This document shows positions 37,372 to 46,943 of a DNA stretch of 64,000 bases, in pieces. The number at the start of each line of letters is the position of its first letter. Position 1 is the stretch's first letter. The DNA is from Cocleimonas flava (lineage in GTDB: Bacteria; Pseudomonadota; Gammaproteobacteria; Thiotrichales; Thiotrichaceae), in contig NZ_SMFQ01000003.1 of the NCBI RefSeq assembly GCF_004339015.1, forward strand, positions 1,216,066 through 1,280,065, given 5' to 3'. The notes beneath the pieces are model-generated. The model was given only the letters and a program-made list of their open reading frames with translations, was not told the origin of the DNA and ran no database searches. Both the position numbers and the translations under genes were made by a program.

Positions 37372-40287
37372 CTAAGCTTTAGTTATTTTACACAGGCTAC
37401 ATTTAGTTTCCTGCATCTGTGTGACTGAATCATAACCATAGGTCATGGCGGTATTTAAGGCTTCACCCAATACAACAGGGTCTGCGCCTTTTGGATACTT
37501 CTCTCGTAAATCTTTTCCCTGAAAATGCCCACCAAAGTGATATGGAGCTGAAGCTACACCAGAAGCAACTCGACGAGTAACCATCGCTTTTACTTTGATT
37601 TTTGCCCCTTCAGGAGTCTCGATCCAAACCATATTGCCATCTCTGATACCAATATTATTTGCATCTCTTGGATTGATTTCTACGAACATATCTTGCTGTA
37701 GTTCAGCCAACCATTTATTTGATCTCGTTTCATCACCACCACCTTCATACTCAACCAATCTGAATGAAGAAAGTATCAAAGGAAAATCTTTTGAGTAATC
37801 CTTCGCTTGAATAGATGAATAACGTGTTGGCAAACGCCAGAATGACTTACGATCTTCATACGTAGGATAGTTAGCCACCAAATCATGACGACTTGTATAT
37901 AGAGGCTCTCGATGAATGGGTATTGGATCAGGGAATGTCCATACTTTAACGCGAGCCTTAGCATTACCAAACGGAGCACAACCATGTTTAATAGCAACAC
38001 GTTGTATGCCGCCGGACAAATCGGTTTTCCAGTTTTTACCTTCAGCTGCAGTTTTCTCAGGATCAGTTAAGTCATCCCACCAGCCAAGCTTCTTAAGCAT
38101 ATCGCCTGTAAATTCAGGATAACCGTCTTTAATTTCAGATCCGGCTGAGTGGAATCCTTCAGCAAGAAGATTAACACCTTCACGCTCCACACCAAATCTT
38201 GCACGGAATGTTAAGCCACCTTCAGCAACCGAAGTACTACCATCATATAAATTAGGCGTACCAGGATGTTTCATCTCAGGCGTACCCCAGCAAGGCCAAG
38301 GTAAACCGTAGAATTCACCATCACAAGCGCCACCTTCAGCTTTTAAACTAGTGAAATCAAAGTCACCCCAGTTCTCTTGTTGTTTCTTCAAACGCTCTGG
38401 GCTTTGACCTGTATATCCGATAGTCCACATGCCGCGATTAATCTCACGTAACGTGTCTTCAACACTTGGCTCATCATTTTCAACTTTAATGTTTTTAAAC
38501 ATCTGATCTGCAAAGCCAAGCTTCGTAGCTAACTTATGCATAATGATGTGATCAGGCAAAGACTCAAACAGCGGATCAATAACCTTATCTCTCCACTGGA
38601 AAGAACGGTTTGATGCAGTAACAGAACCGTAAGTTTCCATTTGCGTAGCAGCTGGTAATAAGTAAACACCATCTTTACGATCATGCATTACAGCAGAAAC
38701 CGTGGGGTATGGATCAACTATAACCATCATATCAAGACCTTCCATGGCCTTTTTCATCTCTGTTCCACGAGTCTGACTGTTTGGAGCGTGACCCCAGAAG
38801 AACATAGCTTTTAAGTTATCTTTTTGAGCAATATTGTCTTTATCTTCCAAGACACCATCAATCCAACGTGATACTGGAATACCTTTGGTATTCATTACAT
38901 GCAGATCTGCATCACCTTTCTTTTCATAACTACCATCATCGAATTGTCCCTTGATCCAATCGTAATCAAGATCCCAGACTTTCGCCCAATGTTTCCATGA
39001 ACCAGCAGACAGACCATAATAACCAGGTAACGTATCAGCAAGTACACCTAAATCTGTAGCTCCCTGAACATTATCATGACCACGGAAGATGTTTGCTCCA
39101 CCACCTGACACACCCATGTTTCCTAGTGCTAGCTGGAAGGTACAATAAGCGCGAGTATTGTTATTACCAATCGTGTGTTGCGTTCCACCCATACACCAGA
39201 TAAATGTACCTGGACGATGATCAGCCATCGCTTTAGCAGCAGCTTTTACACGGTGTTCTTTAACGCCTGTAACACGCTCAACTTCTGCAGGGTCCCATTT
39301 AGCAACTTCCTGCATGACTTCTTCCATTCCGTATACACGTTGACGGATAAAGCCTTTGTCTTCCCAGCCATTTTTGAAGATGTGGTACAACATACCCCAA
39401 ATGATCGGTACATCAGTACCAGGACGAATCTGTAAAAAGTGATCAGCATGTGCAGCTGTACGTGTAAAACGAGGATCAATTACAATCACAGGGGCATTAT
39501 TTTCTTCTTTTGCCTTCAGGATATGTAACATTGAAACCGGATGAGCTTCTGATGGGTTAGAACCAATCAAAAGAATTGATTTAGAATTATGGATATCATT
39601 GTAGGAGTTGGTCATCGCACCATAACCCCACGTATTAGCAACACCCGCAACTGTCGTTGAGTGACAGATTCGAGCTTGATGGTCTACGTTATTCGTACCC
39701 CACATTGCTGCCATTTTTCTAAACAAGTAAGCTTGTTCGTTGTTGTGCTTTGCAGAACCCAGCCAGTAAACCGAGTCAGGACCAGATTCTTTACGGATAC
39801 TGATTAACTTATCACCAATTTCATTGATCGCCTGATCCCATGAAACTTTCTTCCATTTACCATCTACAAGTTTAGTAGGGTATTTTAGACGACGTTCACC
39901 GTGACCGTGTTCACGGATAGCAGCACCTTTAGCACAATGGGCACCTTTATTGAAAGGGTGATCTAATGCAGGTTCTTGACCAGTCCATACACCATTTTGT
40001 ACTTCAGCAATAACACCACAACCAACCGAACAGTGAGTACATACTGTCTTTACACGCTTGATAGCAGCACCAGGAACAGTATCTGCTGAAGCTTCGGCTT
40101 TTCTCATCATTCCTGGAGAAAGTGCAGTACCAAGAGCCGCTCCACCAGCCATCAAACTGGAAGTGCGTAAAAATTGACGACGCGATATCGCTTTACCTGA
40201 TGCGCCTTTTGATGCTCCCGTCTTTTCTATTAAAGAGCTATCAATAACTGCATCAGAAACGTAATCAGACTTCTTTGTGAGTTTCAT
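37372..40287 (-). CDS. fdhA: Formate dehydrogenase catalytic (alpha) subunit, Cys type
   Basis: 971 residues. Twin-arginine signal SRRQFLRTSS (about 36-45) sends it folded to the periplasm. Then the [4Fe-4S] motif CTHCSVGCGVIAEV, the molybdopterin domains and the C-terminal dinucleotide-binding domain. The active-site residue is Cys in RICHSTTVAG (codon TGT), where E. coli FdnG has selenocysteine. It oxidises formate to CO2 with a Mo- or W-bis-MGD cofactor; the metal cannot be told from sequence. Preceded by the TAT-type small protein and TorD-like chaperone, as in Shewanella-type fdh loci. Confidence 0.95.
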   Translation of the reverse strand: MKLTKKSDYVSDAVIDSSLIEKTGASKGASGKAISRRQFLRTSSLMAGGAALGTALSPGMMRKAEASADTVPGAAIKRVKTVCTHCSVGCGVIAEVQNGVWTGQEPALDHPFNKGAHCAKGAAIREHGHGERRLKYPTKLVDGKWKKVSWDQAINEIGDKLISIRKESGPDSVYWLGSAKHNNEQAYLFRKMAAMWGTNNVDHQARICHSTTVAGVANTWGYGAMTNSYNDIHNSKSILLIGSNPSEAHPVSMLHILKAKEENNAPVIVIDPRFTRTAAHADHFLQIRPGTDVPIIWGMLYHIFKNGWEDKGFIRQRVYGMEEVMQEVAKWDPAEVERVTGVKEHRVKAAAKAMADHRPGTFIWCMGGTQHTIGNNNTRAYCTFQLALGNMGVSGGGANIFRGHDNVQGATDLGVLADTLPGYYGLSAGSWKHWAKVWDLDYDWIKGQFDDGSYEKKGDADLHVMNTKGIPVSRWIDGVLEDKDNIAQKDNLKAMFFWGHAPNSQTRGTEMKKAMEGLDMMVIVDPYPTVSAVMHDRKDGVYLLPAATQMETYGSVTASNRSFQWRDKVIDPLFESLPDHIIMHKLATKLGFADQMFKNIKVENDEPSVEDTLREINRGMWTIGYTGQSPERLKKQQENWGDFDFTSLKAEGGACDGEFYGLPWPCWGTPEMKHPGTPNLYDGSTSVAEGGLTFRARFGVEREGVNLLAEGFHSAGSEIKDGYPEFTGDMLKKLGWWDDLTDPEKTAAEGKNWKTDLSGGIQRVAIKHGCAPFGNAKARVKVWTFPDPIPIHREPLYTSRHDLVANYPTYEDRKSFWRLPTRYSSIQAKDYSKDFPLILSSFRLVEYEGGGDETRSNKWLAELQQDMFVEINPRDANNIGIRDGNMVWIETPEGAKIKVKAMVTRRVASGVASAPYHFGGHFQGKDLREKYPKGADPVVLGEALNTAMTYGYDSVTQMQETKCSLCKITKA

Positions 40288-40299
40288 TCCACTATCTCC

Positions 40300-40506
40300 T
40301 TATAGTGCAGCTGATTTATAATAATCAGCGATATGTTGAGTTAGCCGATAACCTTCTTCTTGTTTTTCCTTTTCGACCACGGGCAATTCTTGAGCTGCCA
40401 TAGCTGCACCAGGAACAGCTACTGCAGTGATTGCACCAGCTCCTAATACGACACCACTACTTATAAATTGACGACGACTGATTTTTGCTTCTGCATATTT
40501 TTTCAT
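40300..40506 (-). CDS. Small TAT-signal protein of the formate dehydrogenase region
   Basis: 68 residues. Twin-arginine motif SRRQFIS, a hydrophobic stretch with an AMA-AQ cleavage site, and a short tail (HIADYYKSAAL). It matches the 'formate dehydrogenase region TAT target' family that precedes fdhA. Function is unknown; its tail may help assembly of the exported enzyme. 12 bases before fdhA. Confidence 0.8.
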   Translation of the reverse strand: MKKYAEAKISRRQFISSGVVLGAGAITAVAVPGAAMAAQELPVVEKEKQEEGYRLTQHIADYYKSAAL

Positions 40507-40561
40507 TTTTTCTCAACCCCTCCCGGGCTAAACCAGCAAACTAGACCTATAACCCAAACGT

Positions 40562-41284
40562 TTAAACCACGTTCAAATATAGTTTTTCAAAATTGATTAA
40601 AGCTGTACCAAATCGTCCTACTGCACGATAAAAAACAGCTGAATCGGCTACGGACAAATCATTGAAGAATCGTCCCATCCAAGGCTCAATATGTTTTTCA
40701 AAAAAGATTACTTGGGTATCATCTTTTCCAATACTTTTGTTTTGATCAGACTGTGCACTTTCTGTGATTAGCAACGCCATCATTTCGCACAAAGCAGCAA
40801 CATGATCTTCCGGCTCTACAATACTTTCATCACGCTCGTAACCCAGTGCCTTTAGATCATCTCTTAAAATACTTAATGGTTGCTCCATTAAAAAACCAGT
40901 TAAATACCAAGAGCCGTAAGGAACCAACTCACCTCTACCTAGACCAACAAACAATACATGATATTCATCATCCACTGCTGACACATCCGAAGACTGAGCC
41001 GCTAAACCTAGAGAAGACATCGACAGCAATAATTCATCTTGCTCTACATTTTCCAGATTAACTTTTGCAAACTCTGATACGTGCTCTAAAACTTCTTGAG
41101 CCGGAACACCCCTCAGAAGTGCAGCCAATATGCTATATGCAGATGCTCTGTATTGTTGCTCTGCCTGAATACTCCCCTCATCGCTTTGCGCAGTCATAGT
41201 TTGTACTTCCGAAGAAGCGATCTGCTGCAAATTATTATCGACTTGTTGAGAGCGGGTTTGTTGAAACATCTTTCCTTCAGACAT
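40562..41284 (-). CDS. TorD/DmsD-family chaperone for formate dehydrogenase
   Basis: 240 residues. After an unstructured Gln/Ser-rich 35 residues comes the all-helical TorD-like domain, including YRASAYSILAALLRG, the EYHVLFVGLGRGELVPYGSWYL motif and the final VADSAVFYRAVGRFG. Such chaperones bind the TAT signal of a molybdoenzyme until cofactor is inserted; the target should be FdhA two genes on. First gene after the sigma-54 promoter at 41309. Confidence 0.85.
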   Translation of the reverse strand: MSEGKMFQQTRSQQVDNNLQQIASSEVQTMTAQSDEGSIQAEQQYRASAYSILAALLRGVPAQEVLEHVSEFAKVNLENVEQDELLLSMSSLGLAAQSSDVSAVDDEYHVLFVGLGRGELVPYGSWYLTGFLMEQPLSILRDDLKALGYERDESIVEPEDHVAALCEMMALLITESAQSDQNKSIGKDDTQVIFFEKHIEPWMGRFFNDLSVADSAVFYRAVGRFGTALINFEKLYLNVV

Positions 41285-41308
41285 AAATTCCTTATATTGA
41301 TTTTATAT

Positions 41309-41324
41309 TGCAATGAACGTGCCA
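41309..41324 (-). promoter_or_regulatory. Sigma-54 promoter of the torD-fdhAB operon
   Basis: On the minus strand TGGCACG, four bases, TTGCA: an exact -24/-12 match, 25 bases before the chaperone gene's ATG. The rest of the 41285-41585 gap is AT-rich with no other recognised signal; no enhancer-binding protein gene is present in this window. Confidence 0.8.
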
Positions 41325-41585
41325 CCTTTTAAGAGAATAAAATAACCAAAACGGAGTAATTCAACCAAGACTTTTACAGAACTGCTCCCGAAATACCCAG
41401 AATGTGACCCAAAGTACAAAATGTACCGGTTAAAATAACCTGATTTTTCTGGCTAGCCACATATAAATAACTAAGATATACGAACAAATAAGACAAACTA
41501 ATATGCTCAATGCTCTTAAATAAAAAAACAATCAAAACTTAAGATGGCTATCCTCCTAATAGTCACCTCAGTTAATCTGTTTTAT

Positions 41586-43127
41586 CTAAAAATCAGTATT
41601 TGGATCTTCCATCATATCCACAACTCTACAGTCATCACACATTTTTAAACGACTTCTTGATCGTTCATCAGCGAACATTGAATGACCAGCCAGCTTTACC
41701 ATAATAGTCGCGATACCGGATGACGTTGCAAATGGTTTGCCACATTTAGTGCAGCAGAAAGGCTCATCCTGATGCAAGACCCGTGATTTCATACGAACCG
41801 CTCTATCAAACAAGAATCGCGGCGTAATTGATATCGCATCTTCAGGACAAGTATTCACACACACATTACATTGCAAACATTTTTCCTCAATCAAACTGAC
41901 TTGAGGCATCTCTCTTCCATCTTGCAATGCATTTCCTGGACAGGCGCTGACACAGGACATACATAAAGTACATTTACTCTGATCAATTAACGCTTCACCA
42001 AAGATAGACCCTTCCGGCAATGAAACTATCGGCTCAACTTTATCAGCCTGTGAAACCAAATGATCCAGCGCCATATAGAATGACTGACGCTTTTCTCCAA
42101 CCGGTGCATGAGTGGCCGTTGCGATTAATGGTAAACTTTTAATACTCATTAATTCATTTTGATCAGACACTATGGACACACAGTTTTCAGGGTAAGACAT
42201 ACCCTCCAAAATATTATGCGCCATACCCAAATGCAGATTCAAAGCACTCTTTGATGTTTCGGGTATACCGTCCAAATCAAACAGACGAACTGACCTCGCT
42301 CCCCAAGCCAATGCAGAAAACCACATCTCTGGACCAACACTAGCAACCTCTTCTACAGTTACGACCAAAGCAGCTGGTAACATTTGCTCCACTCTTTCTT
42401 GCTCGTCTTCTGTGGCAAAAACAAGATCAGGTCTTTCATCCGTTTGTTTTAAATAGGTTACTATTAACGTTCTTATATGCGCCAACAAATCCTTTGGTTT
42501 TGGAAATGCATAAGTCAGAGCACTTGATGGACAAACGGTGGTACAAATACCACCACCTTGACAACGAAAAGGATCAACCTTAATTTTCTCTACTAAAGAA
42601 GTAATCGCTTCCGCAGGACATGCATCAATACATCGTGTACAACCTGCTTTTCCTGATCGGCCATGTGCACACAAACTTTCGTTGTAATCAAAGTAGCGGG
42701 GCTTCTCAAACGTACCCACCATTTCACGCAACTCAGCCTTTGCGCTTTCTATATCAGACAAATCATTCGCCGATGTGATATACCCCGGTGGTTTTAAACC
42801 CATCGTTAATAAAGGCTGTGGAGTAAGATCAAGGATGAGATCCGCTTTTATCGTTTGGCCACTCACTTTAATTAAAAATTGACCCAGAGCACCTTCAATA
42901 GCTATTTCATCAGTTGGTGAACGCCCTTGAAACTCAATAATTTCACTAGTTAGCGGATCAGGTAAATCACCAATTTTATGCGCAACCTCAGAAGCTGCGA
43001 TAATCACCACATGACCACGCGACTTATACTCAACTACGGACGTAGGTTGTGGATTTAATTTTTCAACGGCCGCGTATGCCGCCTGTTTTGCTTGTATCTT
43101 ACTTTCTGAGACAAATAAATCTGTCAT
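41586..43127 (-). CDS. Multi-cluster 4Fe-4S protein of the formate dehydrogenase region
   Basis: 513 residues. Four ferredoxin-type cysteine groups: CTRCIDAC, the CQGGGICTTVC group, CTLCMSCVSAC and CLQCNVCVNTC, plus extra pairs near the C-terminus (CCTKCG, CDDC). The middle (about 220-380) has no cysteine clusters and looks like an oxidoreductase-derived domain. No signal peptide: cytosolic. Genes of this type accompany fdh loci in Shewanella and betaproteobacteria and are thought to serve maturation or electron transfer. It overlaps the next gene upstream by 4 bases. Confidence 0.8.
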   Translation of the reverse strand: MTDLFVSESKIQAKQAAYAAVEKLNPQPTSVVEYKSRGHVVIIAASEVAHKIGDLPDPLTSEIIEFQGRSPTDEIAIEGALGQFLIKVSGQTIKADLILDLTPQPLLTMGLKPPGYITSANDLSDIESAKAELREMVGTFEKPRYFDYNESLCAHGRSGKAGCTRCIDACPAEAITSLVEKIKVDPFRCQGGGICTTVCPSSALTYAFPKPKDLLAHIRTLIVTYLKQTDERPDLVFATEDEQERVEQMLPAALVVTVEEVASVGPEMWFSALAWGARSVRLFDLDGIPETSKSALNLHLGMAHNILEGMSYPENCVSIVSDQNELMSIKSLPLIATATHAPVGEKRQSFYMALDHLVSQADKVEPIVSLPEGSIFGEALIDQSKCTLCMSCVSACPGNALQDGREMPQVSLIEEKCLQCNVCVNTCPEDAISITPRFLFDRAVRMKSRVLHQDEPFCCTKCGKPFATSSGIATIMVKLAGHSMFADERSRSRLKMCDDCRVVDMMEDPNTDF

Positions 43128-43858
43128 GCAACATCCTCGTTGTTTCTGTTATCAGCCTTATCAGCTTCATCATTATAGTTTGTGTTTTGTGTGCTTGACG
43201 CTTCTACGACACTATCATCATTTATTAAATCATCATTGTTTAGCAAAGAGTCATCAGTGGTATCACTTGCGAGCTCAGGATTTTGCGTTTCAGCATCATC
43301 AAGTGCGTCATCAAACTCACTGACGCTATCATCATCTTGACTACCAACATCTTCAGCATCAGCATTCGCGTATTCTGCTTCAGCCAGTTGTTCAGCTTTT
43401 TCTTGTTCTTCTTTAGCCAGCGCTCTTTTAGCCTCTACCTCAACCATATGTTTCATATCTGAAGTAATTGTAGTTGGATCTAGTTTTTCAAAGAACGTGT
43501 AATCACCATCATAATCATCCAAACCATCACGAACATTATAAACTTTGCTTTTAAATAACTTACGTAGCGCCATGGTGCGCAGACCTTCGCTGACACCTGT
43601 AGACATAAAGCCTGAATAATCCGAGCTTTCATCTAATGTTTCAATATCTGGCATATCTTCATCGGTCAAAGCATTCAGTTGTGCTTTCTTTTCTGCCCGA
43701 AGTACTTCGGGATCAACGACCTCTTCTGCCGCATTAGAATCAACACTATCTTCCTGAATTTCACCAGACGCTATTTTTTTATCTTTAGCCGCTTCTTCAG
43801 CAACTAGCTGTTTACGACGCGACCAACGAGATCCAAAACTTTCTTTTTCATTTGGCAT
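43124..43858 (-). CDS. DUF3306 protein
   Basis: 244 residues. The N-terminal 125 residues match the DUF3306 pattern (SRWSRRKQL, then LTDEDMPDIETLDESSDYSGFMSTGVSEGLRTMALRKLFKS). The rest is a long acidic, Asp/Glu/Ala/Asn-rich low-complexity tail. Cytosolic. DUF3306 and DUF3305 genes occur side by side in fdh loci; function unknown. Translationally coupled to the 4Fe-4S gene downstream. Confidence 0.75.
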   Translation of the reverse strand: MPNEKESFGSRWSRRKQLVAEEAAKDKKIASGEIQEDSVDSNAAEEVVDPEVLRAEKKAQLNALTDEDMPDIETLDESSDYSGFMSTGVSEGLRTMALRKLFKSKVYNVRDGLDDYDGDYTFFEKLDPTTITSDMKHMVEVEAKRALAKEEQEKAEQLAEAEYANADAEDVGSQDDDSVSEFDDALDDAETQNPELASDTTDDSLLNNDDLINDDSVVEASSTQNTNYNDEADKADNRNNEDVA

Positions 43859-43861
43859 ACA

Positions 43862-44485
43862 TTAATTACCTGACTTATCTTGCTGTTTACCTGGTTGCTG
43901 CCCTTCTCTGCTATCTACTTTCCAATCGGTACGCTTACGCTTTATGCGCTTCTCTGCCACATAATTTTCTACTACATAGGCTTCTGCCCAACGATATAAT
44001 TCAGGAGGAATCGGAACAGCATAAATCGTGGCCTCTCCCTCGAGATAGGCATGCGCCTCATCAAAACTTAGCGAAACCAAAAATGGAATGGGGATACCGG
44101 TATCATTACCTTCTGCATCTTCTTCTCGTGCAATGATGAAACACCCTGGCTCCGGGGACATTAGATTATGATAGTAACTCTCACACTCATCATTATATAA
44201 ACGAATTTTCATACCGCTATAAATGAGTTGTTTGACCTCCCCTTGTTCGACCACTTTAATCTGATCTTTAGCCTCTGAGGACTCACCTGCATCAACATCT
44301 TGCTCGGACAAAGCCACGATTCCGACCGCATCCCATACTTCATCAATCCATTTATTTTGAGAAGGACGACTCTCCATAATTACGGATACCGTAAAGCTAT
44401 TTTTTAGCTTTTCAGAATCAGTCGTGGATATATCTGCTTGAGAGTTTTCAGGCTTGTTATTCGTACTGGTATCTGATTTATTCAT
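43862..44485 (-). CDS. DUF3305 protein
   Basis: 207 residues. After about 30 Ser/Thr/Asp-rich residues, the DUF3305 domain starts at FTVSVIMESRPSQNKWIDEVWDAVG and ends with the PELYRWAEAYVVENYV helix and a Lys/Arg-rich tail. No signal or membrane segment. Function unknown; always near formate dehydrogenase genes in the bacteria where I know it. First gene of its operon, 54 bases behind the likely sigma-54 start site. Confidence 0.75.
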   Translation of the reverse strand: MNKSDTSTNNKPENSQADISTTDSEKLKNSFTVSVIMESRPSQNKWIDEVWDAVGIVALSEQDVDAGESSEAKDQIKVVEQGEVKQLIYSGMKIRLYNDECESYYHNLMSPEPGCFIIAREEDAEGNDTGIPIPFLVSLSFDEAHAYLEGEATIYAVPIPPELYRWAEAYVVENYVAEKRIKRKRTDWKVDSREGQQPGKQQDKSGN

Positions 44486-44550
44486 AGATAAGATTGTAGT
44501 TTAGTTTTGTCTATCGTTCTGCGTTGAATTTTAGCTCAACTAGTTAATTA

Positions 44551-44565
44551 GCAAGTAACATGCCA
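44551..44565 (-). promoter_or_regulatory. Sigma-54-like promoter of the DUF3305/3306 operon
   Basis: On the minus strand TGGCATG, four bases, TTGC. The invariant GG and GC are present at the right spacing, with one difference from TGGCACG. Confidence 0.65.
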
Positions 44566-44602
44566 TTCGATACATTTTACACGTATTAATATTATTTAAA
44601 GT

Positions 44603-44629
44603 CACCCCCCTACTTACAGGCACTTTTTT
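44603..44629 (+). repeat. C6-TACTT element, copy 14
   Basis: CACCCCCCTACTTACAGGCAC then six T; AAAGT and ACTTT flanks pair. In the divergent gap before moaA, so not a terminator of either neighbour. Confidence 0.85.
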
Positions 44630-44696
44630 AATATAAAGCAGTGATATTCAACGAATACAATAACCAACATTGATAACAACTTGGTAAATAGCCAAC

Positions 44697-44711
44697 GGTA
44701 TAATTTGTACC
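44697..44711. promoter_or_regulatory. Palindrome over a -10-like box upstream of moaA
   Basis: GGTATAATTTGTACC contains TATAAT. A repressor site overlapping a promoter is possible. The remaining 44712-44998 shows nothing I can name. Confidence 0.35.
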
Positions 44712-44998
44712 ATTCATCCGAACATTGAAGACATTAAACACCGAACCACCCAACAAATAATTGCGCGAGGCTTACTCTTCCATCATTTAGAAATAATGGT
44801 ACGAAAATTGCTACAACTGGTAAAACAAGTCCTATAAGCTATAGTTAATAAATCAGTAACGACCACTAAACACGAATGCGCACAACAACTGACAGAATAA
44901 CGAGCAAAACCAGAAGTTGAGTAGCCAAGCAAGTAACAAAGAGAGCTATACACAGAGCGCAATATATTTAAACAAAGCAAAAAAACACACAGGCCACA

Positions 44999-46054
44999 AT
45001 GACAGATAACTCCAAACAAAATGCGACAGAATCACAGCAAGTGACACAGAATAATACCGACACTAAGCCTCAGCTGGTAGATCGATTTGGTCGTCAGGTG
45101 ACTTATGTCCGTCTATCCGTGACTGATCGCTGCGATCTACGTTGTGTTTACTGCATGTCCGAAGATATGACCTTTGTGCCTCGTGAACAATTACTCACAC
45201 TTGAAGAAATGAGTCGAATTGGTAAAGCCTTTGTAGAGCTTGGCGTAAACAAGATTCGTATTTCAGGCGGAGAACCTCTGACACGTCGAAATATACTCAC
45301 TGTGTTCGAATCTCTGGGAGAGCTTGACGGACTCAAAGACCTGACTATCACCACCAATGCCACGCTACTCGAAAAATACGCTCAGCCTTTAAAGGATGCA
45401 GGCGTTACTCGTATCAATGTCAGCCTTGATACCTTAAACGAAGCACGCTTCAAAAAAATCACACGCATCGGCAAGCTTGAAAAAACCATGTCTGGCATTG
45501 ATGCAGCATTAAAAGTCGGCTTCCAAAAAGTAAAACTCAACAGCGTCATCATGAAAGATTACAACGATGATGAGATTAATGCGCTGGTTGAATTTGTTCG
45601 CGAACGTGGCATGGACATTAGCTTTATCGAAGAAATGCCACTGGGTGAAATTGGCGACCATGATCGTGCCGAGACCTATTTCTCAAGCGACAAAATACTG
45701 AGCAAGTTACAAGAAAGCTACGAACTCACAGCGACTGATGAAACAACTGGAGGTCCTGCCAAGTACTTCCGTTTTAATGACTCTGACAGCCGAGTCGGAT
45801 TTATCTCTCCACATAGCCATAATTTCTGTGACGACTGTAATCGTGTTCGCGTTACGGCAGAAGGCATGCTGTTATTATGCCTTGGTCAGGAACATTCAAT
45901 GGATCTACGCAAAATTGTCAGAGCCAACCCAAATGATGACGAAGCGTTGCGCTCAGCCATTATCGATTCCATGCAACTAAAACCGAAAGGGCATGATTTC
46001 AACCTCAACGGACAACCTATTATCATGCGCCACATGAGTGCTACGGGAGGCTAA
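44999..46054 (+). CDS. moaA: GTP 3',8-cyclase MoaA
   Basis: 351 residues. Radical-SAM motif CDLRCVYC near residue 42, the GGEPL motif, and the C-terminal second cluster CDDCNRVRV with a third Cys in LLLCLGQE. The last two residues are GG as required. It makes the first committed intermediate of molybdopterin from GTP. It is followed by fdhD with 4 bases between the stop and the likely fdhD start; together they serve the FDH and AOR enzymes encoded to the left. Confidence 0.95.
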   Translation: MTDNSKQNATESQQVTQNNTDTKPQLVDRFGRQVTYVRLSVTDRCDLRCVYCMSEDMTFVPREQLLTLEEMSRIGKAFVELGVNKIRISGGEPLTRRNILTVFESLGELDGLKDLTITTNATLLEKYAQPLKDAGVTRINVSLDTLNEARFKKITRIGKLEKTMSGIDAALKVGFQKVKLNSVIMKDYNDDEINALVEFVRERGMDISFIEEMPLGEIGDHDRAETYFSSDKILSKLQESYELTATDETTGGPAKYFRFNDSDSRVGFISPHSHNFCDDCNRVRVTAEGMLLLCLGQEHSMDLRKIVRANPNDDEALRSAIIDSMQLKPKGHDFNLNGQPIIMRHMSATGG

Positions 46055-46058
46055 GCTC

Positions 46059-46934
46059 TTGTCTCCAACACCCTCATCCGATAGATCCACACAAAAACCC
46101 GAACTCACAGACGAAGGTCTAGGCGCTGCTTTTGCAGTAAATGGGATCAATGAGTTTGGCGAAACCATAGAAGGTCACATTGCTGCCGAACGTGCCCTCA
46201 CCATCTATCTCAACAAACGCGAAATAGTCACACTCATGACTTTAGGTACACAGCCTGAATTATTGGTGCTGGGCTGGTTACGCAATCAACGCCTGGTAAA
46301 GAATGCCAGCGACATTCGAGCGATTCAGGTTGATTGGGAAACGGAATCCGTTGCGGTTACCACACACGATGCCATTGATGGTATAGACGAAAAACTGAGC
46401 AAAAAAACTGTAACCACAGGCTGCGGACAAGGCACAGTCTACGGCGACATGATGGATGGTTTGAGCCAGATTCAATTACCCAAAGTTTCACTACGCCAAT
46501 CCAGAATTTACGAGTTACTAGCAACACTCAATAAACATAACGAAATCTACAAAAAAGCCGGCGCGGTTCATGGCTGTGCTTTGTGTCAAGATACCGAGAA
46601 TCAACGATTTGTCGAAGATGTCGGGCGTCACAATGCAGTAGACGCGATCGCAGGTTATATGTGGTTACACGATATTAGCGGCGGCGACAAAATCTTTTAC
46701 ACCACCGGCAGACTCACTTCAGAGATGGTTATTAAAGTGGCGCAAATGGGCATTCCTGTTTTATTGTCTCGCTCTGGCGCAACGCAAATGGGTTATGAAA
46801 TTGCCAAACAACTCGGTGTGGTACTAATATCTCGCGCAAAGGGAAAACATTTTCTCGTCTATAACGGCGCTGAAAATATTGAGTTTGACGCAATACCAAA
46901 TAAAATTACTTCCAAATCAAACACTGCTTCATGA
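46059..46934 (+). CDS. fdhD: FdhD-family sulfur carrier for formate dehydrogenase
   Basis: About 291 residues. FdhD fold from EGHIAAERALTIYLN to the end (LTSEMVIKVAQMGIPVLLSRSG and ISRAKGKHFLVYNG). The usual CxxC loop is represented only by the single cysteine in TTGCGQGT; a CxxC occurs later, in HGCALCQD. FdhD passes sulfur from IscS to the Mo-bis-MGD of FdhA. The TTG start at 46059 is preferred over the ATG at 46038, because GGGAGG precedes it at the right distance and it lies just after the moaA stop. Confidence 0.9.
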   Translation: MSPTPSSDRSTQKPELTDEGLGAAFAVNGINEFGETIEGHIAAERALTIYLNKREIVTLMTLGTQPELLVLGWLRNQRLVKNASDIRAIQVDWETESVAVTTHDAIDGIDEKLSKKTVTTGCGQGTVYGDMMDGLSQIQLPKVSLRQSRIYELLATLNKHNEIYKKAGAVHGCALCQDTENQRFVEDVGRHNAVDAIAGYMWLHDISGGDKIFYTTGRLTSEMVIKVAQMGIPVLLSRSGATQMGYEIAKQLGVVLISRAKGKHFLVYNGAENIEFDAIPNKITSKSNTAS

Positions 46935-46943
46935 GCTAAACCA

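Noticed and set aside
39640..39690. Selenocysteine at the FdhA active site
   Set aside because: The codon is TGT (Cys), in RICHSTT; there is no TGA.
44486..44998. Molybdenum-cofactor riboswitch upstream of moaA
   Set aside because: I could not trace the conserved stems; only a short palindrome over a -10-like box is visible.
44783..45019. 78-residue minus frame before moaA
   Set aside because: Overlaps the moaA start, Cys/Leu-rich by composition, no ribosome site.
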